This document shows, one piece after another, positions 29,013 through 37,692 of a DNA stretch of 64,000 bases. The translations under genes and the position numbers were made by a program. The notes under the pieces are model-generated. The model searched no databases, had not been told where the DNA came from, and worked only from the letters and a program-made list of their open reading frames with translations. The DNA comes from Stakelama portus. GTDB lineage: Bacteria > Pseudomonadota > Alphaproteobacteria > Sphingomonadales > Sphingomonadaceae. The DNA lies in contig NZ_QFZL01000003.1 in assembly GCF_003171655.1 (NCBI RefSeq), forward strand, positions 62,001 to 126,000. Reading direction: 5' to 3'. How positions within the stretch are numbered: the first letter of the stretch is position 1; each line of letters starts with the position of its first letter.

Positions 29013-29615
29013 CTAGTTCGCGGCGTTGCCGAGAATTTCCGCAACGGCAGGCGTTTCGGCGGGCCGGGCGTCGAGATCGCTCGACCAGATGCGCCAGCTG
29101 CGATCCTCTGCCGTCGTGCCGGGGACATCGGCGTTGCGGTGCAGCGTCACCGGGCCTTCGAGCCGAAATTCTCGCCCGCCATCCTTCAACGTTCCAGTCA
29201 CCACCACCGGGATAGTGACATAGCGATTGCCCGCCCCCGCATCGATGCGGCCCGGCGCGCCGATTTCGGCGGAATAGCTGCGATATTTGTAGAAGGACGC
29301 AGCGAAATCCTCCGCGCTCATCCCCGAACGCGCGCCGCTATCGTCCCACAACACCCATGCCGCATGGTAATCGCCATGCGACAGCGCGCGGAAATATTGA
29401 TCGAGCACCGCCACGGCGGCGGAAGCGCCGGTTTCGGCCTGCGCGCCCGTTTCGCCCGGCCTGGGCGTGGCCATGGCCGCGGGCGATGCGGCCGGGCCGA
29501 CCGGCGTTCCGGCGTTGACGATGACCGGATCGACCTCGGCATTGTCGGGTTCATTGCCGGGCTGTTGCGAACAGGCGGCAAGAAGGATCAGCGGAACGAC
29601 AAGAAAGCTGCGCAT
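29013..29615 (-). CDS. Hypothetical lipoprotein
   Basis: A 200-residue protein with lipoprotein signal MRSFLVVPLILLAACSQQ (lipobox LAAC, Cys15). A Pro/Ala-rich linker (residues about 20-65, VIVNAGTPVGPAASPAA) separates the anchor from a globular domain with SAAVAVLDQYFRALSHGDYHAAWVLWDDSG. This has the look of an NTF2/SnoaL-like fold, often found in putative periplasmic proteins; that is inference. It lies 60 bases from ExbD on the same strand. No function can be stated. Confidence 0.78.
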   Translation of the reverse strand: MRSFLVVPLILLAACSQQPGNEPDNAEVDPVIVNAGTPVGPAASPAAMATPRPGETGAQAETGASAAVAVLDQYFRALSHGDYHAAWVLWDDSGARSGMSAEDFAASFYKYRSYSAEIGAPGRIDAGAGNRYVTIPVVVTGTLKDGGREFRLEGPVTLHRNADVPGTTAEDRSWRIWSSDLDARPAETPAVAEILGNAAN

Positions 29616-29675
29616 GCAAAACCCGGTTGGTGATTGATTCGCATCGAACGCGGGCGTTCGCCGATCCGTTCCGCC

Positions 29676-30089
29676 TTACAGCGCCAGCGGTCGGTTGCCC
29701 TGAAAGCCCAGCCGCGTGACGCCCGAACGCTTCACCACCGCCAGGACATGCGCAAACCGGTCATAGGACGCGTCCGGATCGGTCCGCATATGCAGCACCA
29801 TGTCGGGCTGATCCCGCTGGGCCTGCGCAAGCAGCCCCGGCAGTGCAGCGTCGCTGACCGGCGCGGCATCCCAGAAGAGCCGGCCCGAATTGTCGATCGC
29901 CAGCTGATGCGGCGGCGCTTCCACCGGGTTCGTCGCCGGGCCCTGCGGCAAATCCACTGCAATCTTGTGGGTGGCAATGGGAATGGTGAGGATCATCATG
30001 ATCAGCAGCACCAGCATCACATCGATCAGCGGCGTAATGTTGATCGCCGACATCGGCTCGGGTTCACGCAGGGCAATCGCTTTGGCCAT
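29676..30089 (-). CDS. ExbD/TolR family biopolymer transport protein
   Basis: A 137-residue ExbD/TolR protein with a single transmembrane helix. AINITPLIDVMLVLLIMMILT near residues 15-35 contains the conserved proton-pathway Asp in PLIDVMLVLLI. A periplasmic domain follows (AIDNSGRLFWD; VKRSGVTRLGFQGN at the end). With ExbB and TonB it would energise outer-membrane receptors. No exbB, tonB or receptor is adjacent, so it is an orphan. A 15-bp inverted repeat, TGTTAT-ACC-ATAACA, lies 24 bases upstream of the start codon and resembles a Zur site, suggesting zinc regulation. Confidence 0.92.
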   Translation of the reverse strand: MAKAIALREPEPMSAINITPLIDVMLVLLIMMILTIPIATHKIAVDLPQGPATNPVEAPPHQLAIDNSGRLFWDAAPVSDAALPGLLAQAQRDQPDMVLHMRTDPDASYDRFAHVLAVVKRSGVTRLGFQGNRPLAL

Positions 30090-30112
30090 CGTTTCTCTCC
30101 CGTGATTTTAGA

Positions 30113-30127
30113 TGTTATACCATAACA
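30113..30127. promoter_or_regulatory. Candidate Zur operator upstream of exbD
   Basis: TGTTATACCATAACA is an inverted repeat (6-bp arms, 3-base spacer) embedded in GATGTTATACCATAACAC. It matches the core of the proteobacterial Zur consensus GTTATANTATAAC except for one position. It sits 24 bases before the exbD ATG on the minus strand, in one of the few AT-rich spots of the window, where it would overlap a promoter. Binding is inferred from resemblance only. Confidence 0.5.
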
Positions 30128-30181
30128 CAAGCAGACCCGGCGACAATGGCGCTTCGCACAGCAGCTATCGCCCAAGGAAAA

Positions 30182-30772
30182 TCAGCAATTTTCGTATTTC
30201 CAATTGCGTCTTTTGCCCTCGCGCAGCCAGGCAATCGTGTCGGCCAGCCTTTTTTTGCGCGTGGCGGGGCGCTTTGCATCGGCGATCCATTCGCAATATT
30301 CGCGGCGAGCGCCCGGCGGAAAGCCCCTGAAGGTGGCGGCCGCGGCTGCGTCGCCCGCCAATGCCTCGGCAAGGTCGGGCGGTATTTCGGCTTCGGGCCT
30401 GGCGACCTTGCCGGCGCGCTGGGCCGGCCCCGCTTCGACATGCGCCGCAGCCTGGCGAATCAGCGCGGCAAATTCGCGTTCCGGCGGCAGATCGGCGATG
30501 CTGGTCAGGCGACCGAACTGCCCCATCGCATCGCCTTCCTTGCCGGTGGCCATCGCGTCGCGTGCCCAGAATCCGAAACTCGCATGCGCCTTGAAACCCG
30601 CCATGTTCGCCAGCGGCCGCCCGCGAAGGACAAAGAAGGGCATGCTCCATTTCATGGCTTCGCCGACATCGGGACAGGCGGCATGAACCCGCGCGCGGAT
30701 CTCGCGCAGGATCGGCTGCGCAAAATCCGCTTGTCTGGCGATATAGGCATCGACGCGCGCATCGATCGGCAT
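30182..30772 (-). CDS. YdeI/OmpD-associated family protein with DUF1801 domain
   Basis: A 196-residue soluble protein. The N-terminal part fits DUF1801 (YdhG-like): ILREIRARVHAACPDVGEAMKWSMPFFVL followed by MAGFKAHASFGFW. The C-terminal part (about 125-195: IPPDLAEALAGDAAAAATFRGFPPGARREYCEWIADAKRPATRKKRLADTI) is the YdeI/OmpD-associated (Omdp) helical domain. The combination is common in alphaproteobacteria, but its biochemical role is not known. It ends just upstream of the exbD promoter on the same strand. Confidence 0.85.
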   Translation of the reverse strand: MPIDARVDAYIARQADFAQPILREIRARVHAACPDVGEAMKWSMPFFVLRGRPLANMAGFKAHASFGFWARDAMATGKEGDAMGQFGRLTSIADLPPEREFAALIRQAAAHVEAGPAQRAGKVARPEAEIPPDLAEALAGDAAAAATFRGFPPGARREYCEWIADAKRPATRKKRLADTIAWLREGKRRNWKYENC

Positions 30773-30838
30773 GGCGTTCCCTCCGAAGGGACGCGATGCT
30801 GGATCCGATGGCGTGTCGGGTCAAGAAGGCCTGGAAGT

Positions 30839-31096
30839 CTAGGCTTCGGGCGTGGTTTCGCCCCCTTCTTCCAGTTCGGCTTCGCTGATGTCGCCGTCGA
30901 TCAGCCCGCCGGTGGCATCGTCGGCCTCGCCTTCGATGTCTTCGCCATAATCGGGATCCATGTCGGTCTGGATCGCCCCGTCATTGGGGCCGCCGCGCGT
31001 CGTTTCGATCAATTCGGCGCGCTGGCTTTCGTCATAGCCGTCTTCGTCATAGCCGTCGTCGCCGGTGCCGCGCCCGGGTATCTGGTGACCGCCCAT
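30839..31096 (-). CDS. Small highly acidic protein
   Basis: An 85-residue protein with a very high Asp/Glu content and almost no Lys. Stretches such as GDDGYDEDGYDESQ and DMDPDYGEDIEGEADDATGG contain regularly spaced Gly and Tyr. It is likely disordered, and calcium or other metal binding is possible but unproven. GAGG lies 9 bases before the ATG at 31096. It lies between the DUF1801/YdeI gene and the MFS gene on the same strand. I know of no characterised homologue. Confidence 0.6.
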   Translation of the reverse strand: MGGHQIPGRGTGDDGYDEDGYDESQRAELIETTRGGPNDGAIQTDMDPDYGEDIEGEADDATGGLIDGDISEAELEEGGETTPEA

Positions 31097-31197
31097 CGCA
31101 ATCCTCGCTTCCTGTGCCGCCGGCGCCAAAACGCACCGGCAGCATTCGAACGGAGCAGGTGCGAGTCGCGTTCCCGCAAAATGCGACGAACCGCCGG

Positions 31198-32478
31198 TCA
31201 GCTCGGCCGGAACATCCGTCCCTTTTCGGCGATCGCAATGGCGAGCATCGCGACAAGGCCCAGCAGGAAAAAGCCCGTATAGAGCGGCACCGTGGTCCCG
31301 TTATACGCCTGGCCGATCGCCGCCCCGCCCAGCGCCCCGCCCAGCGTCATGACAAATCCCTGAAAACTCGACGCCGTCCCGGCAATGGCACCCATATTCT
31401 CCATCGCCATTGCCGAGAAATTGGCGTTGGCGAGGCCGAAGCACGCCATCATCAGCGCCTGCAGCAGGACAAAGGACCACAGGCTTTCATGCCCGATCAC
31501 TGCGAGCAGCAGGTGCAGTCCGGCAATCAGGATCATCGCCGCCAGCGCCCAGTGCGAAATGCGCCGGGTGCCCACCCGCATGACGATCCGTGCATTGACG
31601 AAGGACGCGACCGACATCGTGCCCGCCACTGCCGCGAACACGACCGCGAGCAGCGTCGGACGATCGAACACATCCGCCATGATCTGCTGGATCGAACCGA
31701 TAAAGCCGAACAGACCGCCGGTCATCGCAGTCGCGGCAATCGTATAGCCGACCGCCAGCCGGTCGCGCATCACCAGCCCATAACGATACCGCAGCGTCGC
31801 GAAATCGAGCCGCGCGCGCGCCTCCGGCGGATGGGTTTCGGGCATGCGCAGCACGAACCAGCCGAACGCGATCAGTGAGATCAGCGTCACGCCGACGAAG
31901 ATCAGCCGCCATCCGCCGATCAGCGACAGCACCGCCTGGCCAAAGCTGGGCGCGATCACCGGCGTCGCCATGAACAGAATGAAGGCAAGGCTCATTACCC
32001 GCGCCATCGCCCGCCCAGAATAACAGTCGCGTACCATCGCGACGGTCACCACGCGGGCGGCCGCCACCGCCGCCCCGCTGGCAAAGCGCGCGATCAGCAG
32101 CATCGTGAAGCTGGTCGAAAGCGCGACCACGACATTGCCGATTGCATAGCCGAGCAGCCCGACCGCCAGCACCGGCTTGCGCCCGAAGCGATCGGACAAA
32201 GGGCCATAGACCAGATGCGCGAACGAATAGCCGATCAGGAATGTCGTGATGACGAACTGGCGCTCATTCTCGCCCGCCACGTCGAGGCTTTCCCCGATCG
32301 CGGGGAGCGCCGGCAGCATCGAATCGATTCCCAGCGCCGTGAGCGCCATCATCATCGCGATCAGCGCGACGAATTCGCCGAAGCGCAGCGGGGCGCCATC
32401 GGACTGCCGATCGCGGATCCTGTGTTCCAACGGTTGATCCATGGCGGTGGCCATGGCCGATGGAAGGCGATCCGTCAC
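31198..32478 (-). CDS. Bcr/CflA-type MFS multidrug efflux transporter
   Basis: A 426-residue major facilitator with 12 predicted transmembrane helices. MFS motif A is intact (GPLSDRFGRKPVL near residue 85). The first helix region, LTALGIDSMLPALPAIGESL, is the Bcr/CflA drug-resistance subfamily signature, and AVAAARVVTVAMVRDCYSG near residue 130 is the antiporter motif region. Such pumps export drugs such as bicyclomycin or sulfonamides with proton exchange. I favour the GTG at 32478 because AAGGAAAGAGGG lies directly before it; ATGs at 32538 and 32454 are alternatives. It is divergent from a lipoprotein gene. Confidence 0.9.
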   Translation of the reverse strand: MTDRLPSAMATAMDQPLEHRIRDRQSDGAPLRFGEFVALIAMMMALTALGIDSMLPALPAIGESLDVAGENERQFVITTFLIGYSFAHLVYGPLSDRFGRKPVLAVGLLGYAIGNVVVALSTSFTMLLIARFASGAAVAAARVVTVAMVRDCYSGRAMARVMSLAFILFMATPVIAPSFGQAVLSLIGGWRLIFVGVTLISLIAFGWFVLRMPETHPPEARARLDFATLRYRYGLVMRDRLAVGYTIAATAMTGGLFGFIGSIQQIMADVFDRPTLLAVVFAAVAGTMSVASFVNARIVMRVGTRRISHWALAAMILIAGLHLLLAVIGHESLWSFVLLQALMMACFGLANANFSAMAMENMGAIAGTASSFQGFVMTLGGALGGAAIGQAYNGTTVPLYTGFFLLGLVAMLAIAIAEKGRMFRPS

Positions 32479-32551
32479 CCCTCTTTCCTTGACGCGCAAC
32501 CTCGACTCTCTTAGTGTGTTGCGCAAATAATACAGCATGGAGACGCTTCAG

Positions 32552-33061
32552 ATGATTCGATACACCGCGCCCTTGCTTCTCCTTCTGCCGCTCGCCGCCT
32601 GCGGCACCGACGACACGGAGAGCGGAAACGCCACCACCTTCTCGATTTCCGCACGGTCGGAAAACGGCAACACGACCATCACCGGCGACGGGGGCAAGGT
32701 CGGGATCAAGGTGCCGGGCTTCGAAGGCACGGTTGCCATTCCCGGCTTCCGCATGAAATCCGACGATTTCGATCTCGACGGCGTCAAACTATATCCCGAC
32801 ACGGCGATCACGCATTTCGGCGTTCAGTCCGATGAGCGCGATGGCGACGATCATGGCCGCGTGGTGGTGGAATTCGAAAGCCCTGCCGCACGCGACAAGG
32901 TGGTCGCGTGGTTCCGCGACAAGTTCGAGGACAAGGATTTCCAGTTCAGCGAAACCCGCACCGGCTTCACCGGCGCGACCGAGGATGGCGATCCCTTCAC
33001 GCTGAACCTGACCGCCGATGGCAGCGACAAGACCCAGGGGAAAATCACGATCGGCAAGTGA
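32552..33061 (+). CDS. Hypothetical lipoprotein
   Basis: A 169-residue lipoprotein: MIRYTAPLLLLLPLAACGTDD has lipobox LAAC at Cys17. The mature part begins with a Ser/Asn/Gly-rich segment including a KVGIKVPGFEGTVAIPGF beta repeat, then a folded domain with many Asp and Lys residues (KVVAWFRDKFEDKDFQF). GGAG lies 12 bases before the ATG; a slightly earlier ATG at 32537 is possible. There is no catalytic motif. A possible promoter (TTGACG at 32489-32494) lies in the divergent gap with the MFS gene. Confidence 0.75.
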   Translation: MIRYTAPLLLLLPLAACGTDDTESGNATTFSISARSENGNTTITGDGGKVGIKVPGFEGTVAIPGFRMKSDDFDLDGVKLYPDTAITHFGVQSDERDGDDHGRVVVEFESPAARDKVVAWFRDKFEDKDFQFSETRTGFTGATEDGDPFTLNLTADGSDKTQGKITIGK

Positions 33062-33129
33062 TCTTGTGGCGGGATGGCGCGGCGGGGTATCCTCCGGCTT
33101 TTACAAGTCTCCCCGTTGGAGTCGCATCT

Positions 33130-34077
33130 ATGTTGGATACCCCGCTCGCCCAAGTCCCTCTCGTCAGCCTTGCCCAGGCCGAAAGCGATCCCGACGGATT
33201 CGCACAGGCGTTCGGCGATTCGTTCAAACGGTTCGGATTCGCCATGATCCGCGATCATGGCGTTCCCCAGGAACTGATCGACCGCGCCTGGGCGACGACC
33301 AAGGCGTTCTTCGACCTGCCCGAGGCGGAAAAGCGCAGCTATTTCATCGAAGGTCAGGGCGGCGCGCGCGGCTATACGCCGTACAAGACCGAAATCGCCA
33401 AGGGCGCGAGCCATGTCGACCTGAAGGAATTCTGGCATATCGGCCGCCAACTTCCGCAAGGCCATCGTTTCTCCGATGTCATGCCGCCCAATGTCTGGCC
33501 CGACCGGCCCGAAGGGTTTCGCGAGACGTTTCTGGAAATGTTTGCGGCATTCGATCGCGCCGGCGACCGGCTGTTGTCGGCGATCGCCCGCTATCTGGGC
33601 CTGGCCCCCGACTGGTTCGACCCGGCAGTGAAGGATGGCAACAGCGTGATGCGGCTGCTCCATTATCCCCCGGTGCCCGCCGATGCGCCCGAAGTGCGCG
33701 CCGGTGCACATGAGGATATCAACCTCATCACCCTGCTGCTCGGCGCCGAGGAGGCGGGCCTCGAACTGCTCGACCGGGATGGCAAATGGCTGCCGATCAA
33801 GCCGCCCGAAGGCGCGATGGTCGTCAATGTCGGCGACATGCTGCAGCGGCTGACCAACCATGTGCTGCCCTCGACCACGCACCGGGTCGTCAATCCGGCG
33901 CCCGAACGGCGCGGTCATTCGCGCTATTCGATGCCGTTTTTCCTGCATCCGGCGCCCGATTTCATGCTGACCGCGCTGCCGCAATGCGTTTCGGAAGAAA
34001 ATCCGCTGCGCGACCCGCCGATTTCCTCGCATGACTATCTGATGGAAAGGCTGCGCGAGATCGGCCTCACGAAATAG
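33130..34077 (+). CDS. Fe(II)/2-oxoglutarate-dependent oxygenase (isopenicillin N synthase-like)
   Basis: A 315-residue non-haem iron oxygenase. The N-terminal DIOX_N domain has FKRFGFAMIRDHGVP. The double-stranded beta-helix carries the facial triad: His and Asp in AHEDINLITLL near 193-195 and the second His in THRVVNP near 250. The 2OG-binding RxS is RYSMPFF near 264. TTGGAG precedes the ATG at 33130; a longer frame from 32908 runs over the preceding lipoprotein gene and is rejected. Members hydroxylate or desaturate varied small molecules. The substrate here is unknown and there is no biosynthetic cluster around it. Confidence 0.9.
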   Translation: MLDTPLAQVPLVSLAQAESDPDGFAQAFGDSFKRFGFAMIRDHGVPQELIDRAWATTKAFFDLPEAEKRSYFIEGQGGARGYTPYKTEIAKGASHVDLKEFWHIGRQLPQGHRFSDVMPPNVWPDRPEGFRETFLEMFAAFDRAGDRLLSAIARYLGLAPDWFDPAVKDGNSVMRLLHYPPVPADAPEVRAGAHEDINLITLLLGAEEAGLELLDRDGKWLPIKPPEGAMVVNVGDMLQRLTNHVLPSTTHRVVNPAPERRGHSRYSMPFFLHPAPDFMLTALPQCVSEENPLRDPPISSHDYLMERLREIGLTK

Positions 34078-34167
34078 TCGATCTTTGCCGCCGCCAACCA
34101 CGCAAGGTTTGCAATGCGCAGCCTGCCCGCCTAACCGGCTCGCCGTCCTATTGAAGAAGGCTGGCCG

Positions 34168-35460
34168 ATGACCGAACCGTTGCGCGTTGCACTTGCTGGA
34201 TTGGGAACCGTGGGCGCGGGCGTCGTCCGCCTGCTCGAAACCAATGGCGAGCTGATTGCGCGGCGGGCCGGGCGGCCGATCGAAGTCGTCGCCGTGTCCG
34301 CGCGCGATCGCAACAAGGATCGCGGCATCGACATTTCGCGCTTCGACTGGATCGACGATCCGGCCGAACTGGCGCGCCATGCCAGGGCCGATGTCGTGGT
34401 CGAACTGGTCGGCGGTTCGGACGGCCCCGCGCTGGCGCTTGCCCGGGCGGCGCTGGGCGCGGGCAAGAATTTCGTCACAGCCAACAAGGCGATGATTGCG
34501 CATCATGGGCTCGAGCTCGCCGGCGCGGCGGAAACCGCAGGCGTCGCGCTCAAATATGAAGCCGCGGTCGCGGGCGGCATTCCGGTCATCAAGGGGCTGC
34601 GCGAAGGCGCGGCGGCCAATGTGATCAGCCGCGTCTATGGCATTCTCAACGGCACCTGCAATTTCATCCTGTCGAAGATGGAAGCCGAGGGGCGCGATTT
34701 CGACGATATTCTGAGCGAGGCGCAGGCGCTGGGCTATGCCGAAGCGGATCCCGGTTTCGACATTGACGGCGTCGATGCCGCACACAAGCTTTCGATTCTC
34801 GCCAGCCTCGCCTTTGGCGCACAGCCCGCCTTCGCCGACGTGGCGACCACGGGCGTCCGTCACGTCATCGCCGCCGACATCGCCGAAGCGGCCTCGCTGG
34901 GCTATCGCGTTCGCCTGCTCGGCATTGCCGATGCGTCGGGTGAAAAGCTGTTCCAGCGCGTCCATCCCTATCTGGTGCCGCTCGATCATCCGCTGGCGCA
35001 TGTCACCGGATCGACCAATGCCGTGGTCGCCGAAGGCAATTATGTCGGCCGCCTGCTGTTCCAGGGCGCAGGCGCGGGCGATGGTCCGACGGCCAGCGCC
35101 GTCGTCGCCGATCTGATCGACATTGCGCGCGGTGAATTCGGCCCGCCCTATGCGATGCCGGTCGATTCGCTCGCCGCTATGGCGCCGGCCGACACCGGCG
35201 AACGGCGCGGGCGCGACTATCTGCGCTTTACCGTAGCGGACAAGGTCGGCGTGCTCGCCGAAATCGCCGCAGCAATGCGCGACGCGGGCGTTTCGATCGA
35301 AAGCCTGATGCAGCGCGGCGCGATGGCGGACGGCAGCGTGCTCGTCGCGATCGTCACGCATGAAGGCCCCGAACGCTGCGTTGCCGCGGCGCTGGAAAAG
35401 CTGCGCGGCTCGCCGAGTCTGGTCGGCGAACCGATGTGGATGCATATTCTGGGGAGCTAG
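34168..35460 (+). CDS. hom: Homoserine dehydrogenase
   Basis: A 430-residue enzyme that reduces aspartate semialdehyde to homoserine for Thr and Met synthesis. The NAD(P)-binding loop GLGTVGAGV is near residue 11. The catalytic block has TANKAMIAHHG near 107, YEAAVAGGIPVIKGLREG near 130 and NGTCNFILSKM near 165. GYAEADPGFDIDGVDAAHKLSILAS is the classical PROSITE signature. Residues about 350-430 form an ACT domain (VADKVGVLAEIAAAMRDAGVSIES), the site of threonine feedback inhibition. Its stop codon overlaps the convergent gene's stop within CTAG. Confidence 0.97.
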   Translation: MTEPLRVALAGLGTVGAGVVRLLETNGELIARRAGRPIEVVAVSARDRNKDRGIDISRFDWIDDPAELARHARADVVVELVGGSDGPALALARAALGAGKNFVTANKAMIAHHGLELAGAAETAGVALKYEAAVAGGIPVIKGLREGAAANVISRVYGILNGTCNFILSKMEAEGRDFDDILSEAQALGYAEADPGFDIDGVDAAHKLSILASLAFGAQPAFADVATTGVRHVIAADIAEAASLGYRVRLLGIADASGEKLFQRVHPYLVPLDHPLAHVTGSTNAVVAEGNYVGRLLFQGAGAGDGPTASAVVADLIDIARGEFGPPYAMPVDSLAAMAPADTGERRGRDYLRFTVADKVGVLAEIAAAMRDAGVSIESLMQRGAMADGSVLVAIVTHEGPERCVAAALEKLRGSPSLVGEPMWMHILGS

Positions 35461-35849
35461 GGCGCGATCGGCCGCCGGACCATCGTGGATCCGTCGGCGC
35501 CGACCGTCACCGACACGCCGACCGAGCCGCAATGATAGAAAGTGGCGCGATAGCCGCAATCCATCAGCGAATAGTCCTTGGTCAGCTCCGCCTCACGCAC
35601 CGGAGCCGAATTTTCCGCCGACCAGGCGGATACGAACGGCACACGCCACTGATCGGCGTCACGGCGGCTGCACACCACGATTTCGCCATCGTCGCGCGGC
35701 GCTCCGCACCGCACCGCAAATTGCGTGCGATCGCGATAAGTCGCCATCGCCTGCTCGGCCGGCGAACGCGGTTCGACCGGCGCGTCCTGCCGGATCGGTC
35801 CGGCATCCTGAAGCAGCGTCAGTCCCGGCAACAACAACATCGCAAGCAT
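35457..35849 (-). CDS. Hypothetical secreted protein
   Basis: A 130-residue protein with a short hydrophobic N terminus (MLAMLLLPGLTLL), likely a weak signal peptide. The rest has four cysteines (in FAVRCGAPRD, IVVCSRRD, LMDCGYRA and FYHCGSVGV), which suggests disulfide bonds in the periplasm, and no known domain. The RCGAPRDDGEIVVCSRRDAD block resembles small secreted sphingomonad proteins I have seen annotated only as hypothetical. Its stop codon overlaps that of hom. Confidence 0.7.
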   Translation of the reverse strand: MLAMLLLPGLTLLQDAGPIRQDAPVEPRSPAEQAMATYRDRTQFAVRCGAPRDDGEIVVCSRRDADQWRVPFVSAWSAENSAPVREAELTKDYSLMDCGYRATFYHCGSVGVSVTVGADGSTMVRRPIAP

Positions 35850-35983
35850 GGCACGCCTCCAGCCGTTTGCCGCAACTGATCCGATGCGCGTGGCGAAATT
35901 TTGACCATCAGGCGGGTCGGAGTTGCCCCCCGCGCCGCGCTCCCCTATCGCCGCAGCAGAAATTCCTTGGGGGGCAGCATCCG

Positions 35984-36949
35984 ATGCAGACGGCCAGCAA
36001 TGTTCTTGACCGCGTACTCGTCCTTGAAATGGTCCGGGTTACCGAGGCCGCGGCGATCGCCGCATCCTCGCTGATCGGACGGGGCGACGAAAAGGCGGCG
36101 GACCATGCGGCCGTCGAAGCGATGCGTCAGGCTTTCGACACGCTCTATATCGACGGCACGGTCGTAATCGGCGAAGGCGAGCGCGACGAGGCGCCGATGC
36201 TCTATATCGGCGAAAAGGTCGGTGGCGCGCCGGGCAAGGGGCCGAAAATCGATATCGCGCTCGATCCGCTGGAAGGCACCACCATCACGGCCAAGGCCGG
36301 TCCCAATGCGCTGGCGGTGCTCGCCGCGGCCGAGGAAGGCTGCCTGCTCAACGCGCCCGACGTCTATATGGAAAAGATCGCGATCGGGCCGGGTTATCCC
36401 GAAGGCACGATCGACCTGCGCAAGAGCCCGCGGGAGAATATCGAATCGCTCGCCAGGGCCAAGGGCTGCAAGCCCAACGAAATCATCGCCTGTGTGCTCG
36501 ATCGCCCGCGCCACGAAAAGCTGATCGCCGAGCTGCGCGAATGCGGTTGCGGCGTAATGCTGATCCCCGATGGCGACGTCGCCGGCGTGATCGCGACGAC
36601 CGATCCCGAAACGACGATCGACATCTATATGGGTTCGGGCGGCGCGCCGGAGGGCGTGCTCGCCTGTGCCGCGCTGCGCTGTGTCGGTGGCCAGTTCCAG
36701 GGCAAATTGCTGTTCCGCAACGAGGACGAGCGCGCGCGTGCCCGCAAATGGGGCATCGAGGATCTCGATCGCATCTATGCGCTCGACGATCTGGCCAAGG
36801 GTGACTGCATCTTTGCCGCGACCGGCGTGACCGACGGGTCGCTGCTCGACGGGGTCAAGCGGTTCGGCGGCAAGATGACGACCGAAAGCGTCGTGATGCG
36901 CGCCAGTTCGGGCACGGTACGCTGGGTAAAGGGCGAACATCGGCTTTGA
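35984..36949 (+). CDS. glpX: Class II fructose-1,6-bisphosphatase (GlpX)
   Basis: A 321-residue GlpX-type FBPase, the gluconeogenic step fructose-1,6-bisphosphate to fructose-6-phosphate. Metal and substrate motifs are visible: VIGEGERDEAPML near residue 60, and ALDPLEGTTITAKAGPNA near 88 with the DPLEGT metal site. IYMGSGGAPEGVLACAALRC follows near 215. I chose the ATG at 35984 (MQTASNVLDRVLVLEMVRVTE, the usual N terminus), with GGGGGGCAG upstream; the longer frame overlaps hom and is rejected. The stop overlaps a TTG start of the CPBP gene, so the two are translationally coupled. Confidence 0.95.
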   Translation: MQTASNVLDRVLVLEMVRVTEAAAIAASSLIGRGDEKAADHAAVEAMRQAFDTLYIDGTVVIGEGERDEAPMLYIGEKVGGAPGKGPKIDIALDPLEGTTITAKAGPNALAVLAAAEEGCLLNAPDVYMEKIAIGPGYPEGTIDLRKSPRENIESLARAKGCKPNEIIACVLDRPRHEKLIAELRECGCGVMLIPDGDVAGVIATTDPETTIDIYMGSGGAPEGVLACAALRCVGGQFQGKLLFRNEDERARARKWGIEDLDRIYALDDLAKGDCIFAATGVTDGSLLDGVKRFGGKMTTESVVMRASSGTVRWVKGEHRL

Positions 36950-37683
36950 TTCCCGTCGCGCTTCTCGCGATTGCGCTGCTTGCGCTGGCATGGGCGGTCA
37001 TCGCCGACTTCGATGAGTTCCGCCGCTTTCAGCTGATGGAATATACCCATCGGCGCCAGCGCATGATTCTCTGGTGGACGCTCAAATATTTCCTGCTGTT
37101 CGTCGGCATGGGCGCGGCGGGGCTCGCGATACTGGGCCGGCTGGACAATTTGTGGGTGTTCCCCGCCGATTTCACAGCCGCCATCCCCATGTTCGATATC
37201 GAAAGCGACAGCATCGGGTTCATCGGCGGGGCAGTGATCGGCGCGTTGCTCGGCGGCGGCATCCTGGGCGGGGCGCTCGCCGCGCGGCGGCCGGAAGCGA
37301 CCGGGCTGGCAAGCGGCGTTGAATCGATGATGCCGCGCAATGGCGGCGAAACCCGCTGCACCGCGCTGCTGTCGATCAATGCCGGTGTCAGCGAAGAGAT
37401 ATTCTTCCGGCTCTATCTGCCGCTTCTGTTCATGGCGGTCGGCACCGGCGCGATCCTTGCCTTCGTGCTGGCGGGGCTGCTCTTCGCGCTTGCCCATGCC
37501 TATCAGGGTTTTGTCGGCATCGTGGTGACGGGGATAGTCGGAGCGGTGCTGACGATCGTCTATCTGATCAGCGGCAGCCTGTGGCTGGTAATCGCCATTC
37601 ATGTGGCGCTCGACCTGAATGCGCTGGTTCTGCGCCCCACGATCACACGATTCATTCGCCAGCGCGCCGCCGCGCGGCAATAA
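36946..37683 (+). CDS. CPBP family intramembrane metalloprotease
   Basis: A 245-residue membrane protein with about seven hydrophobic helices. It carries the CPBP/Abi (CAAX protease and bacteriocin-processing) motifs: EEIFFRLYLP (EExxxR) near residue 149, FALAHAY (second motif with His) near 180, and IHVALDLNAL (HxxxN-type) near 220. The frame starts with TTG in TTGA overlapping the glpX stop, an arrangement typical of coupled translation; a downstream ATG (MEYTHRRQRM) is a less complete alternative. The substrate is unknown. An IS-derived remnant follows 13 bases after the stop. Confidence 0.85.
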   Translation: MIPVALLAIALLALAWAVIADFDEFRRFQLMEYTHRRQRMILWWTLKYFLLFVGMGAAGLAILGRLDNLWVFPADFTAAIPMFDIESDSIGFIGGAVIGALLGGGILGGALAARRPEATGLASGVESMMPRNGGETRCTALLSINAGVSEEIFFRLYLPLLFMAVGTGAILAFVLAGLLFALAHAYQGFVGIVVTGIVGAVLTIVYLISGSLWLVIAIHVALDLNALVLRPTITRFIRQRAAARQ

Positions 37684-37692
37684 ACGCCGGGC

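Noticed and set aside
32851..35559. 902-residue minus-strand frame
   Set aside because: It is antisense to the 2OG oxygenase and hom genes, both with full catalytic motifs, and has the His/Arg-rich composition of shadow frames.
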